A DNA stretch of 64,000 nt. It comes from Paractinoplanes aksuensis. GTDB lineage: Bacteria; Actinomycetota; Actinomycetes; Mycobacteriales; Micromonosporaceae. Below the pieces are notes generated by a model, which searched no databases, was not told where the DNA came from, and was given only the letters and a program-made list of their open reading frames with translations. The stretch spans positions 62,001 to 126,000 of the forward strand of contig NZ_JAMYJR010000039.1 in NCBI RefSeq assembly GCF_024137025.1, in the 5' to 3' direction. Shown here in pieces: positions 1 through 8,981 of the stretch. The position numbers and the translations under genes were made by a program. The stretch's first letter is position 1, and each line of letters starts with the position of its first letter.

Positions 1-1044
1 ACTTTGCCGCTGTACCTGCTGGTGGGCCTGCGCCGATTCGCCCCCGGCGAGCGCGTCACGACCTCGGGGGCCGCCGCCTCGGTCACGTTCTTCCTGATCA
101 GCGTGATCTCCACAGCCATCGCGCTGCTCGGCGCGGCCCTCAACTACGCCGCCACCGGAGCCCTGCACTTCGACCGCCTGATCGAGGGGGCCGGCGTCAC
201 CGCGCCCGTGGCCACGGCCGGTGTGGCCCTGATGGTCATCGGTCTCGCGTTCAAGGTCGCGGCCGTCCCGCTGCACGCCTGGGCCCCGCCGACCTACGAG
301 GGTTCCCCGCTGCCCGTCGCGGCCTACCTGTCGACCGCGTCCAAGCTGGGCGGCGTCCTGGCCCTGGCCGCGATCGTGACCCGCCTCGAGGCGGCCTCGC
401 TGACCGCTTTCCTGGCCCTGCTCACCATGACCGTCGGCAACCTGGTGGCGCTGCGCCAGACCCGCATGGTCCGCTTGCTGGCCTGGTCGTCGATCGCCCA
501 GGCGGGCTACATCCTGGCCCCGCTGGCCCTGGGCGCGGACGGCCTGGAAGCAGCCGCCGCGTACGCCGTCTTCTTCGTGGTTCTCGAGTTCATCGCCTTC
601 GGCGTGGTCGCGGCCCTGCGCCCGCCGGGCGAGGACGGTGGCGACATCGCGTCCTACCGCGGCGCGGCGCGGCGATCCCCGTGGCTGGGGGCGGCGCTCG
701 TGCTGGCCCTGGCCGGGCTGGCCGGTCTGCCGCCGGGCCTGGCCGGCCTGTTCGCCAAGGTCACCATCGTCGACGCCCTGATCGACCACGGCCAGACCTG
801 GCTCGCCGTGGCGGTGGCCCTGAACGCGGTCATCGCACTGGCCTATTACGTACGGGTAGGTGCTCTGCTTTATGCCGCCCCACCGCAGGTGGGGATCTCG
901 GTGGCCGATCCCGCCCTGCTCGAGGCGGCCCTGAACCCGCGCCGCCCGGTGACCCACCCCGTGGCCGCGGCCCTGATCACCGCCGCGGCCGCCGCCGTCG
1001 TGCTGGGCTTCGCCCCGCAGCTGCTGTTCGACGCGCTCTCCTAG
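1..1044 (+). CDS. nuoN: NADH-quinone oxidoreductase subunit N, 3' part
   Basis: This is the C-terminal part of NuoN, one of the antiporter-like membrane subunits of respiratory complex I, which couples NADH oxidation to proton pumping. The frame is open from the first base, so the gene begins outside the window; 347 residues are present against about 500 in full-length NuoN. It is almost entirely hydrophobic helices. The diagnostic segment FKVAAVPLHAWAPPTYEG (about residues 82-99 of the visible part) holds the conserved loop and is followed by a conserved lysine in STASKLG. The stop overlaps the stop of the convergent next gene by four bases (CTAG). Identification as NuoN rather than NuoL or NuoM rests on this loop and on the gene being last in its run, as in nuo operons. 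Confidence 0.93.
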   Translation, partial: TLPLYLLVGLRRFAPGERVTTSGAAASVTFFLISVISTAIALLGAALNYAATGALHFDRLIEGAGVTAPVATAGVALMVIGLAFKVAAVPLHAWAPPTYEGSPLPVAAYLSTASKLGGVLALAAIVTRLEAASLTAFLALLTMTVGNLVALRQTRMVRLLAWSSIAQAGYILAPLALGADGLEAAAAYAVFFVVLEFIAFGVVAALRPPGEDGGDIASYRGAARRSPWLGAALVLALAGLAGLPPGLAGLFAKVTIVDALIDHGQTWLAVAVALNAVIALAYYVRVGALLYAAPPQVGISVADPALLEAALNPRRPVTHPVAAALITAAAAAVVLGFAPQLLFDALS

Positions 1045-1805
1045 AGCCCCCGGTAGCCGACGTAGTACTTGCCCTTCGAGTCGACCTCCATCCGGACCGC
1101 GATCGGCACGTTGTCCATGCCGTCCGAGGTCGCGGCCAGCCCCCGGCACGACAGCACGAGCTCGTGCTCCGACCCGGCCGGGAAAGCGAACGTCTTCCGG
1201 TTGTCCTTGTAGACCTCAAGATCGTGAACCTTGGTCACCTTGACCTTGAGTTTCGACTCCCGCGAGATCCGGACAGCCTCGTCCCCGAGCAGGTCGCAGT
1301 CGGTGTCCGTGGGCAGGGTGGCCCGCTGCTGGGCGGCCTTCTTCCGCGCGGCCGCCCGCTTCGCCGCCGCCTTCTTCTCGGCCGCCTTCTTGCGGGCCGC
1401 GGCCTTCTCGGCGGCCACCTTCTCGGCCGACCCCTTGCTCGTCGTGGCCGCCTTCTTGGCCGCCGTCTTGTCGCTCGGGGCTTTCTCGTCCGCGGTCGCC
1501 ACCTCGTCGTCCGCCGTCTCCTCCTCGAGGATCGGCACCGGCGGCGGGGCAGCCTGCGCCACCGACGGCGACCCGGCGGACTTCTCGGCGATCACGCCGA
1601 CCCCCACGAGCAAGCTGAGCCCCACGAGGCCCGCGGCCACGCCGCCGATGACCTTGTTCCGGGCGAGCCAGCTGCCCTTCTCCGCCCCGGCCCACATCTG
1701 GTCGCCCGGCGACCCGAGCCCCCAGGTCGGCGGCGGTGTCCGCCCACCGGGCGTCAGCCAGCCCTCAGGCGACGGCGAGGGGGAACGCGGGTCGTCGTTG
1801 CTCAT
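1041..1805 (-). CDS. Ala/Lys-rich single-pass membrane protein of unknown function
   Basis: I do not recognise a named family. The 254-residue product has a Pro/Ser-rich cytoplasmic N-terminus (1-45), one membrane segment (about 52-72), an acidic stretch (about 93-110), then a long Ala/Lys/Arg-rich region (about 110-165) of repeated KKAA/RKKAA units that is probably helical or extended. A C-terminal domain of about 90 residues follows, with two cysteines (in DCDLL and LSCRG) that could form a disulfide if it lies outside the cell. The topology suggests a membrane anchor, a charged spacer through the cell wall and a small external domain. It converges on nuoN with overlapping stops. Function unknown. 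Confidence 0.75.
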   Translation of the reverse strand: MSNDDPRSPSPSPEGWLTPGGRTPPPTWGLGSPGDQMWAGAEKGSWLARNKVIGGVAAGLVGLSLLVGVGVIAEKSAGSPSVAQAAPPPVPILEEETADDEVATADEKAPSDKTAAKKAATTSKGSAEKVAAEKAAARKKAAEKKAAAKRAAARKKAAQQRATLPTDTDCDLLGDEAVRISRESKLKVKVTKVHDLEVYKDNRKTFAFPAGSEHELVLSCRGLAATSDGMDNVPIAVRMEVDSKGKYYVGYRGL

Positions 1806-2114
1806 CTGCCGTCCTCGGGTCGCATCCGTCCGTAGCCCCAGACGTTTCGGCCCCTACCTCGGCGATCTGAGGCCCGCAACCTCCCAGCGACCCGACGGCA
1901 CCCCTGACCAGCCCACCCCACCCGACCTGGGGGCGGGCCCAAGCTATGCGACCGTCAAACGATCAAGGCGAGTTATCCACAGGCGGGCCCGGCCGGATTC
2001 GGTGATCACGTGGTCGCGTACAGCGAACTCACAGCCCGGCCCGGATGAAACCGCAGGCCGGCGGCGTTCCATCGGTGCGTGACCCCATCGGGTCGCAGAT
2101 CGAAGGAGTTCCTG
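1806..2114. other. Intergenic region between divergent genes
   Basis: This 309-base region separates the minus-strand membrane protein from the plus-strand htpX, so it should carry promoters for both. I see no convincing sigma-70 pair. It contains one DnaA-box-like site (1973-1981). Frames open through it are GC-rich shadows with no recognisable product. The htpX Shine-Dalgarno sequence closes the region at 2103-2108. Confidence 0.5.
1973..1981 (+). other. DnaA-box-like 9-mer TTATCCACA
   Basis: The sequence TTATCCACA followed by GGC is an exact match to the classical DnaA box. A second exact copy lies at 60747-60755 and a TTGTCCACA variant at 60696-60704. This copy is isolated and no replication gene is nearby, so it is not an origin. 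It could be a DnaA titration or regulatory site, or simply a common intergenic word in this genome. Confidence 0.4.
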
Positions 2115-2990
2115 TTGCACAGCCATCACAACGGCCTCAAGACGGCCGCTCTGCTGGGTCTGCTGACGGCCATCATCCTGGGCGCCGGCTATTGGCTCGG
2201 CGGCAGTGGCGGTCTCGTGTTCGCGGTCTTCCTCTCGCTGGCCATGAACGCCGGCTCCTACTTCTTCTCGGACAAGCTGGCCCTGCGGGCGATGCGCGCG
2301 CAGCCCGTCAACGAGGCCGAGGCGCCCTGGCTCTACCAGACAGTGCGCGAGCTGGCGACCAGCGCCGGGCAGCCGATGCCCCGCCTGTACGTCTCGCCCA
2401 CGATGCAGCCGAACGCGTTCGCGACCGGCCGCAATCCGCAGCACGCGGCCGTCGCCGTGACCACCGGCATCACCCAGTTGCTGAGCCGGCGTGAGCTGCG
2501 CGCGGTGATCGGGCACGAGCTGTCGCACGTCTACAACCGCGACATCCTGATCTCGAGCGTGGCCGGCGCCCTGGCCGGCATCATCACCAGCCTCGCCCAT
2601 CTGGCGATCTTCCTGCCGCTCGGCGGTGGCGGGGACGACGAGGACAGCCCCAACCCGGCCGCCCTGCTGCTGATGCTCATCCTCGGCCCGCTGGCCGCGA
2701 CGATCATCCAGCTGGCGATCAGCCGCAACCGCGAGTTCCAGGCCGACGCCGACGGCGCCACCCTCACCGGTGACCCGCTGGCCCTGGCCAGTGCGCTCGA
2801 GAAAATTTCGTACGGTGCTCAGCGCCTGCCGCTGCCGGCCGACAACCGCCTGACCAGCGCCGCGCACCTGATGATCGCCAACCCGTTCCGGGCCGGCGGC
2901 ATCTCGAAGCTCTTCTCGACCCACCCGCCGATGGAGCAGCGCGTCGCCCGTCTGCGTCAGCAGGCCGGCGCCATCCAGTTCACCCGCTGA
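2115..2990 (+). CDS. htpX: HtpX-like M48 family zinc metalloprotease
   Basis: A membrane-embedded zinc protease that degrades misfolded membrane proteins. Start choice: TTG at 2115 has AAGGAG at 2103-2108, six bases upstream, and gives an N-terminus (MHSHHNGLKT) like mycobacterial HtpX; an in-frame ATG at 2079 has no such site. The 291-residue product has membrane segments at about 10-28 and 32-50, the zinc motif HELSH at 134-138 with the catalytic Glu at 135, a further hydrophobic pair at about 145-205, and the third zinc ligand in NREFQAD. The late STHPPMEQR motif is also typical of HtpX. Length is normal. It has its own terminator and is probably monocistronic. Confidence 0.94.
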   Translation: MHSHHNGLKTAALLGLLTAIILGAGYWLGGSGGLVFAVFLSLAMNAGSYFFSDKLALRAMRAQPVNEAEAPWLYQTVRELATSAGQPMPRLYVSPTMQPNAFATGRNPQHAAVAVTTGITQLLSRRELRAVIGHELSHVYNRDILISSVAGALAGIITSLAHLAIFLPLGGGGDDEDSPNPAALLLMLILGPLAATIIQLAISRNREFQADADGATLTGDPLALASALEKISYGAQRLPLPADNRLTSAAHLMIANPFRAGGISKLFSTHPPMEQRVARLRQQAGAIQFTR

Positions 2991-3005
2991 CAAAGTTCCA
3001 GCGCA

Positions 3006-3041
3006 GGGCCGTCCCGCTCGCCGGGGCGGCCCCTTGTGTTT
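3006..3041 (+). terminator. Intrinsic terminator after htpX
   Basis: Bases 3006-3016 pair with 3022-3032 (11 base pairs, one G-T pair) around a five-base loop, followed by CTTGTGTTT. It lies 16 bases after the htpX stop. Confidence 0.8.
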
Positions 3042-3134
3042 CCGCACACCACTCCCCATTTTTCGGATGTGTTGCGCCCACCCCCGGCGTTAAGGTCCGA
3101 TAGCCCGTTGAGTCATTACCGAGGAGAGTGTGAA

Positions 3135-4385
3135 GTGACCGCGCTACGTCAGTACCTGGGCGTTTGGCATCTGCCGGGCGGACGGGTCCTCCTGAGCGTC
3201 GGGATCTTGGCCCGTCTCGGCATCGGCATGACCCCGCTCGCGTTGCTGCTGCTCGTCGAGCAGGCCACCGGCAGCTACGCCGTGGCCGGCCTGGCCGGCG
3301 GCCTGTACGCCCTGGCCGGCGCGGCGATCAGCCCCGTCGCGGGCCGCCTGGCCGACCGCATCGGCCCGTCCCCGATCCTGGTCACCACCGCGATCCTGCA
3401 CCCGCTGGCCCTCGTCACGCTCGTGCTGCTCGGCACTCAGTCCGCGATCTTCGTGGCCGCCGCGGTGGCCGGCGCCACCTACCCGCCGCTGACCGCCGCG
3501 ATCCGTCGCGCGTGGACAGACATGACCGAGCCCGGCAGCGGCCGGCACCATCTGCGGGGCGCCGCTATCGCCGCCGAGACCTCACTGTTCGAGCTGGTCT
3601 TCGTCCTGGGCCCGATCCTGGTGGCCGGCTTCGTCGTCGTCGCCAGCCCCGCCGCGGCCCTGCTCGGCGCGGCGGTCGCCACCCTGATCGGCACGCTGGT
3701 GATCTCCCGGCTGCCGGTCATGCGACGCCACCACCGCCACGCGGACGCCGCCGAGGCCCGCGGCCTGGGCCCGCTGAAGGTCTCCGGCTTCCCGGCCCTG
3801 CTGGTCTGCGTGATCGCCCTCGGCATCGGCTTCGGCGCGGCGGGCGTGATCGTCCCCGCCTACGCCGGCCAGCACGGCGGGGGCGACGGCCTGGGCGGCG
3901 TACTGCTGGGAATCTGGGGTGTGGGCAGCGCCATCGGCGGCATCTGGTTCGGCACCCGGCGGCCCGCGATGGCCCTGCCCCGGCAATTCGCCTGGCTGCT
4001 GGGCGGCGTCGCGCTGAGCTTCCTGGTGCTGGCCTTCATGCCCAGCCCTCTGTGGCTCGGGGCGGCGCTGGTGCTGGGCGGCGCGGTGATCGCCCCCGCC
4101 CTGACCGTCGAGACCAACCTGGTCGGCCGCCTCTCCCCACCGGCGATGCTGAACGAGGCCTACACGTGGGTCGTCACCGTCTCCGTGGCCGGCAGCGCCG
4201 CCGGCGGAGCCATCGCCGGCGCCATCGTCGACCAGCCCGGCGGCCTGAGCTGGGCCTTCGCCCTGGTCGCAGCCGTCCTGACAGTCGCCGCCCTGGTCGC
4301 CGCCGTCCCCCACGGTTCCATAGCCCGAGCCGACGAGCGCGCTACCGACCGCCTACGCGAAGCCCTGGCCGCCGAGCCCGTCTGA
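3135..4385 (+). CDS. Major facilitator superfamily transporter
   Basis: A 416-residue, 12-helix secondary transporter of the MFS. Start choice: GTG at 3135 follows GAGGAGAG (3121-3128) at a good distance; an upstream in-frame ATG at 3036 would add 33 residues of untypical sequence. The loop after helix 2 has the MFS signature form (GRLADRIGPSP). A longer central loop (about residues 190-215) is basic and His-rich (MRRHHRHADAAEARG). The overall pattern resembles drug/efflux MFS proteins common in actinomycetes, but the substrate cannot be told from sequence. It stands alone between htpX and the Uma2-like fragment. Confidence 0.88.
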   Translation: MTALRQYLGVWHLPGGRVLLSVGILARLGIGMTPLALLLLVEQATGSYAVAGLAGGLYALAGAAISPVAGRLADRIGPSPILVTTAILHPLALVTLVLLGTQSAIFVAAAVAGATYPPLTAAIRRAWTDMTEPGSGRHHLRGAAIAAETSLFELVFVLGPILVAGFVVVASPAAALLGAAVATLIGTLVISRLPVMRRHHRHADAAEARGLGPLKVSGFPALLVCVIALGIGFGAAGVIVPAYAGQHGGGDGLGGVLLGIWGVGSAIGGIWFGTRRPAMALPRQFAWLLGGVALSFLVLAFMPSPLWLGAALVLGGAVIAPALTVETNLVGRLSPPAMLNEAYTWVVTVSVAGSAAGGAIAGAIVDQPGGLSWAFALVAAVLTVAALVAAVPHGSIARADERATDRLREALAAEPV

Positions 4386-4440
4386 CTTGGAGTTGACGGC
4401 ATCGGGGGTCTTGTGACAAGTTGCTTCTTGACTAGCCTTC

Positions 4441-4617
4441 ATGGGAAGGCGAGCTGAGCCGCTGACGGGTCAATCAGTAGATGTGGCGGCAAGTCACATG
4501 GGCGGCAACTACTACGCCGCGGTCGAGATCGCGGGTCCGGGTCAGGTGCTGACTTCGGAGGAGCCGTTCCCGTTCCGGCTCGAAGTCGCGTCGCTCCTAC
4601 GCCGCCGCACCCGGTGA
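4441..4617 (+). pseudogene. Probable C-terminal remnant of a Uma2-family protein
   Basis: A 58-codon frame starts with ATG at 4441. Its last 39 residues, from a second ATG at 4498 (MGGNYYAAVEIAGPG, then LTSEEPFPFRLEVASLL), resemble the end of actinobacterial Uma2-family (DUF820, PD-(D/E)XK-like) proteins, which finish with a strand and an EPFPF-x-L motif. The first 19 residues do not look like protein, there is no Shine-Dalgarno sequence, and the catalytic core (about 130 residues) is missing. The simplest reading is a decayed fragment. Its last 21 bases overlap the end of the convergent methyltransferase. The family assignment comes from motif memory and is tentative. Confidence 0.4.
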
Positions 4618-5253
4618 CGGTTTGACCAGGGTCAGGGCTTGGAAGCGGCGGCCCGCCCCGTCGTCGTAGGCGTGGAAGTCGAGGATTTCGAAGGCTCGTT
4701 CGGCGTACGTCAGCAGTTGCTGGTCGGAGCGGAACGAGAAGAATCGGGGCGGCACGTGCACGTCGTCGGGGGCCACGCCCTCCTCGTCCTCGCCGCCGTA
4801 GACGCCGAGGAAGAACAGCCCGCCCGGCGCCAGCACCTGGCGGATCGCGGCCAGCGCGGCGTCCAGTTCCGCGTTCGGCACGTGCAGCAGCGTGTTGAGC
4901 GAGTAGACCGCGTCGAACGTCGACTCCGCGAAATCAAGAGCACGCACATCCCGTACGAAAGCCTCGAGCCCTTTCGCCCGGGCCCGCTCGACCATCGCGG
5001 GGGACAGGTCGACCGCCGTCACGGCCAGGCCCTGCTGCTGGAAGTGCAGGCTGTCCTGCCCGGTGCCGCAGCCCACCTCGAGCAGCGTCCGCGCCTCCGC
5101 CGCGCGTAAACGGTCGAGAAACGCCGCCCTTTCGTCCACTTTCCAGTGTTGCTTGACGTGGTTGTCGCGGTCGGCCGCGGCAGCGCCGTCGTACGCGGCC
5201 CGGTGCCGGGCCACCACGTCGTCGGATCCAACGTCTTCCAGGCGCAATCTCAT
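4597..5253 (-). CDS. Class I SAM-dependent methyltransferase
   Basis: A 218-residue cytoplasmic methyltransferase with the Rossmann-type SAM fold. Motif I is LLEVGCGTGQDSLHF (about residues 58-72), motif II the acidic end VTAVDLSPAM, motif IV is DAVYSLNTLLHVP, and APGGLFFLGVYGG is the post-motif segment. The start is ATG at 5253, giving an N-terminus (MRLRLEDVG) found in related SAM methyltransferases of small molecules. The substrate is not evident. It is divergent from the downstream DUF1707 gene, with about 75 bases between them. Confidence 0.85.
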   Translation of the reverse strand: MRLRLEDVGSDDVVARHRAAYDGAAAADRDNHVKQHWKVDERAAFLDRLRAAEARTLLEVGCGTGQDSLHFQQQGLAVTAVDLSPAMVERARAKGLEAFVRDVRALDFAESTFDAVYSLNTLLHVPNAELDAALAAIRQVLAPGGLFFLGVYGGEDEEGVAPDDVHVPPRFFSFRSDQQLLTYAERAFEILDFHAYDDGAGRRFQALTLVKPSPGAAA

Positions 5254-5328
5254 GGTTTTCCCCCTGCCGGGCGGTCGTACGACTCCGATAGCCTGACCCG
5301 ATCGACGGGGGTGCGCAAAGGAGCGGGC

Positions 5329-5775
5329 GTGGCGAAAGATGACATCGAGACGATGCGCGCGGCCGACACGGATCGGCAGAAGGTCGCCGACCAGTTGAAG
5401 AGCGCGCTCGACGAGGGTCGCCTGACCCTGCACGAGTACGACGAACGCGTCGCCCTGGCCTACTCCTCCAAGACGTACGAGGAGCTGTTGATGCTCCTCA
5501 CCGACCTGCCCCGCCCCGGTCTGAGCGCCGCCGAGGTACGCGCCCGCCACGAGGCCGACCAGCGCCGCCGCGCCCGCCGGCTGCCGACCGCGATGCTCGT
5601 GCTGTGGACCATCTGGGCCGCCCTGGCCGTGGTCAACCTGGTCGTTTACGCGCTGGTCGCCGTGAGCGTCGAGACTGACATCTACCCGTGGCCGGTGTGG
5701 CTGGCCGTGCCCGGCGCCGCGCTGGCCGCGGTGACCGTCGGCGTCCAGGTCATCCGCAGCCAGCAGCGGCGTTAG
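5329..5775 (+). CDS. DUF1707 domain membrane protein (copy 1)
   Basis: A 148-residue protein with an N-terminal DUF1707 domain (about residues 6-60: MRAADTDRQKVADQLK, then GRLTLHEYDERV and LLTDLP) and two membrane helices (about 85-110 and 120-142). DUF1707 is a small actinobacterial domain often placed before membrane segments; its function is unknown. Start choice: GTG at 5329 has AAAGGAG at 5317-5323, and the paralogs at 48180 and 48635 begin at the same distance from the domain. Its stop overlaps that of the convergent acyltransferase by four bases (TTAG). Confidence 0.85.
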   Translation: MAKDDIETMRAADTDRQKVADQLKSALDEGRLTLHEYDERVALAYSSKTYEELLMLLTDLPRPGLSAAEVRARHEADQRRRARRLPTAMLVLWTIWAALAVVNLVVYALVAVSVETDIYPWPVWLAVPGAALAAVTVGVQVIRSQQRR

Positions 5776-7901
5776 CGCCGGGGCCAGAGGGCCTGCTCGA
5801 CCACCGGGGCCAGCGCGCGGGCGTAATCGACGGTCAGGTGGCTGTTGTCCTTGTAGACCAGCGTGTTGCCGACGACGATCGGGCAGATGCCCCGGGCGCA
5901 CAGCCACGGCGTCGGGTTGAGCACCCGTAGCCCTGAGGCCTGGGCCGCGTCGGCGACCAGGTCGCGCCGGGGCCGTTCGCTGATCGCCGTGGCCACCCGG
6001 CGGTCGCATTTGGCGAGCCGTCGCGCGTTCACGGCCGCGCACTCGGGGGCGTCGCCCTTGGGCAGCGGCGTGTCCTGCAGCAGCACCATCGGCGTGCCGC
6101 TGAGCCGGTGCCAGGTCTGCTGCCAGCCGCGCACCCAGAGCGGGTCGGCCCGGCGTGATCCGATCCGGCCGCCGGGTCCGATCAGGCCGCCGTTGTCGAG
6201 GTCGTTGGAGGCCATCACGACCAGGTCGGGCTGGTCCCGCACGATGCGCTGCAGCACCTGGTTCCGCCAGGTCACACATTCGGCGTACGGCCGCTTGAGC
6301 ACCTCGTTGTAGGTCCGCACCTGCGGCAGCTGGCACGCGGCCTTGGTCAGCGCGATCAGCCGCCAGCCCTGGTTGCGCGCGGCCGCGTCGACGGCCGGGA
6401 ACCAGTGGGCGGCGTGCGAGTCGCCGATCAGGTACATCGTGCGGGCGCCGGCCGGGTCGCCGTAGACGCAGGCCCGGTCGGGGCGCGTCTGCGTGTAGTT
6501 GAGGTGGCACTGGTCGCGGTAGATCTGCGGGCTCTGTTTCAGCGCGCCCGTCAGCTGCGGCGTCAGATTCTCGGGCAGGCGCTCGCGGCCGAGCGAGGTG
6601 GTGATCAGCTGCGTCAGTCGCGCCTGAGGTTCGTACGCCGTGGCCAGCTCGCCCCGCAGGTCGGGCGCGGCCGGTCCGGTCGGCAGGGCCGGCGTGAACT
6701 GCCCGGCGATCAGCGCCAGCACGGCCGCCGAGGCCGACAGCGCCACCCCCATCGCCACTCCCCGCCGAGCCCGCCGGCGCAGCCACGGCCGGTTCCGCAC
6801 CGGGTTCTCGACCAGGTGATACGTGACCCAGGCGAGGCCGAGCGCGGCCGCCGCGAAGGCCAGATCGGACTTCACGCCGGGGTCGCGGCCGAGGGCGAGC
6901 GGCCAGATCATCAGCACCGGCCAGTGCCACAGGTACCAGCCGTACGAGAGCTTGCCGACGAACCGGAACGGCCCGGTCCCGATCACGCGACTCGCGCCCC
7001 AGCCGCCCGCGGCCGACCCTCCGGCGATCACCGCGGCGGTGCCGAGCACGGGCAGCAGCGCGGTGTAGCCCGGGAAAGGTGTCGACTTGTCGTAGGTGAC
7101 GGCGGCTACGAGCACGGCCAGAAGTCCGGCCCACGTGAGCATCGCCGCCACCCCTTTCGGCGTACGCCGCAGAAAGCCCCCGGCAACGGCCACGAGCGCG
7201 CCGACGCCCAGTTCCCAGGCCCGCGTGTGCGATCCGAAATAGGCCCACGGCGCCGCGGCCGCGGTCTGCTGCACGCTGATCGCCAGCGACACCACGACCA
7301 GCACGGTCAGCGCCACCAGCACCCGGCGCCGGGCCCAGAAAGCAAGCAGCAGCAGCGGCCAGACCAGATAGAACTGCTCCTCGACCGCGAGTGACCACAG
7401 GTGCTGCAACGGCGAGGGGGCCGCGGTCGCGTTGAGATAGTCGGTGCCCTCGTAGGCCAGCCGCCAGTTGATCCCGTAGAACGTGCTGAACAGGGCGTCG
7501 GCCGAGATCGACGCGAACCGGGTGGCCGGCAGCCAGAACCAGGCCGCGACCACCGTGGCCACCAGCACCACGGTCGAGACCGGCAGCAACCGGAGCGCCC
7601 GCCGCGCGTAGAAGGCCCGCAGCGAGACCGTTCCCGTCCGGTCCAGCTCCTTGACCAGCAGCGTAGTGATCAGGAAGCCGGAGATCACGAAGAAGACGTC
7701 CACCCCGACGTAGCCGCCGGCGAACCGGTCTATCCCGGCGTGGCTGAGCACCACCAGCACGACCGCTATCGCCCGCAGGCCCTCGATGTCCGGCCGGAAA
7801 CCGAGGTGCGGCCCGCCGGCCGGGCGCGCAGCGTCCTTGCCGTCGGGGGCCGGGGACGGCCGGCGCTGGCCGACGATGGTGGTGTGGACTGAGAAGCTCA
7901 T
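5772..7901 (-). CDS. Membrane acyltransferase with C-terminal SGNH domain (OafA/OatA type)
   Basis: A 709-residue two-domain O-acyltransferase. Residues about 35-400 form the acyltransferase-3 membrane domain, with some ten helices, beginning FRPDIEGLRAIAVVLVVLSH (the conserved His) and containing VDVFFVISGFLI and the FYARRALRLLP arginine motif. Residues about 440-709 form an SGNH hydrolase-like domain with GDSHAAHW (Ser near 494) and a late DNSHLT carrying the probable catalytic Asp-x-x-His. Such enzymes acetylate cell-wall polymers, exopolysaccharides or secreted glycans. ATG at 7901 has a GGAGA site just upstream. The gene is divergent from the LLM oxidoreductase with a 42-base gap, so the promoters must be close or overlapping. 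Confidence 0.92.
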   Translation of the reverse strand: MSFSVHTTIVGQRRPSPAPDGKDAARPAGGPHLGFRPDIEGLRAIAVVLVVLSHAGIDRFAGGYVGVDVFFVISGFLITTLLVKELDRTGTVSLRAFYARRALRLLPVSTVVLVATVVAAWFWLPATRFASISADALFSTFYGINWRLAYEGTDYLNATAAPSPLQHLWSLAVEEQFYLVWPLLLLAFWARRRVLVALTVLVVVSLAISVQQTAAAAPWAYFGSHTRAWELGVGALVAVAGGFLRRTPKGVAAMLTWAGLLAVLVAAVTYDKSTPFPGYTALLPVLGTAAVIAGGSAAGGWGASRVIGTGPFRFVGKLSYGWYLWHWPVLMIWPLALGRDPGVKSDLAFAAAALGLAWVTYHLVENPVRNRPWLRRRARRGVAMGVALSASAAVLALIAGQFTPALPTGPAAPDLRGELATAYEPQARLTQLITTSLGRERLPENLTPQLTGALKQSPQIYRDQCHLNYTQTRPDRACVYGDPAGARTMYLIGDSHAAHWFPAVDAAARNQGWRLIALTKAACQLPQVRTYNEVLKRPYAECVTWRNQVLQRIVRDQPDLVVMASNDLDNGGLIGPGGRIGSRRADPLWVRGWQQTWHRLSGTPMVLLQDTPLPKGDAPECAAVNARRLAKCDRRVATAISERPRRDLVADAAQASGLRVLNPTPWLCARGICPIVVGNTLVYKDNSHLTVDYARALAPVVEQALWPRR

Positions 7902-7943
7902 GGTCTCCGTCTGGGCTGAACAGTGGCGAGCTAGGGTCGAGTC

Positions 7944-8942
7944 GTGACGCCGCCCGACCGTGTCCCCCTGTCCGTTCTCGACCTGGCCACGGTCCGCGAG
8001 GGGCACTCCAGTGCCGATGCGCTGCGCGGCACGATCGACATCGCACGCACCGCCGACGAGCTCGGCTACCAGCGCTTCTGGGTCGCCGAGCACCACAACA
8101 TGCCGGCGGTCGCCTCGACCGCGCCGCCCGTTTTGATGGCATCGGTGGCGGCACAAACTGCAACGATTCGGGTGGGATCGGGTGGCGTGATGCTGCCCAA
8201 CCACATGCCTTTCGTGGTGGCCGAGCAGTTCGCGTTGCTCGAGGCGCTGCATCCCGGTCGCATCGATCTGGGCATCGGCCGCGCCCCCGGCACCGACCAG
8301 GCGACGGCGGCCGCGCTGCGCGGGGTCTCGCCCTATCTGACCGTCGAGCAGTTCCCGGAACACCTGCGCACGGTGCTGGCGCTCCTCGGCGACGACCGGA
8401 TCGACGTCGGGCCCGCCGCCCGCCTCCGCCCGACCCCGGTCGCCGAGAGCTATCCCGAGGTCTGGATGCTCGGTTCCTCCACGTACGGGGCTCAGGTCGC
8501 GGCCGCCCTGGGCCTGCCCTTCTGTTACGCGTATCACTTCGCGACCGGCACCGACGTGGCCGCCGCCCTGCAGCTCTACCGGGCCGGTTTTCAGCCGTCG
8601 CCGCGCTTTCCCGAGCCGTACGCGATGGTCAGCGCGTCGGTGATCGCGGCCGAGACCACCGACGAGGCCCACTACCTGGCCGGGCCGAGCCGGGTGATGC
8701 TCCAGAGCCTGCGTACGGGCCGTCTGGGGCCGATCGTGTCGCCCGAGCGCGCGGCCGGGATGGGCGTCGACGAGACGTTCCCCGGCACCCAGTACGCCGG
8801 CACCGCGGAAGAGGTGGTGGCCGACCTCGACGCGCTTGTCGCCCGTACGGGTGTGCAAGAGCTGATGCTGGCGGGAACGGTCTTCGATCCGGCGACTCGG
8901 CAAGAGTCACTGGCCCGCATAGCCAAGGTGTGGGGACTTTAA
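7944..8942 (+). CDS. LLM-class flavin-dependent oxidoreductase (luciferase-like)
   Basis: A 332-residue TIM-barrel protein of the bacterial luciferase-like monooxygenase family, usually FMN- or F420-dependent. Diagnostic segments are LSVLDLATVREG near the N-terminus, RFWVAEHHNMP (about residues 44-54), RVGSGGVMLPNH, and PGRIDLGIGRAPGTD (about 106-120). These fit the MsnO8/YhbW-like subgroup. The substrate is unknown. The start is GTG at 7944; the upstream ribosome site (AGGGT) is weak. It may be co-transcribed with the GNAT and MOSC genes that follow in the same direction. Confidence 0.9.
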   Translation: MTPPDRVPLSVLDLATVREGHSSADALRGTIDIARTADELGYQRFWVAEHHNMPAVASTAPPVLMASVAAQTATIRVGSGGVMLPNHMPFVVAEQFALLEALHPGRIDLGIGRAPGTDQATAAALRGVSPYLTVEQFPEHLRTVLALLGDDRIDVGPAARLRPTPVAESYPEVWMLGSSTYGAQVAAALGLPFCYAYHFATGTDVAAALQLYRAGFQPSPRFPEPYAMVSASVIAAETTDEAHYLAGPSRVMLQSLRTGRLGPIVSPERAAGMGVDETFPGTQYAGTAEEVVADLDALVARTGVQELMLAGTVFDPATRQESLARIAKVWGL

Positions 8943-8981
8943 GGGGTCGCGCGTCACACAAAGCGACGACATGATCGCGCT

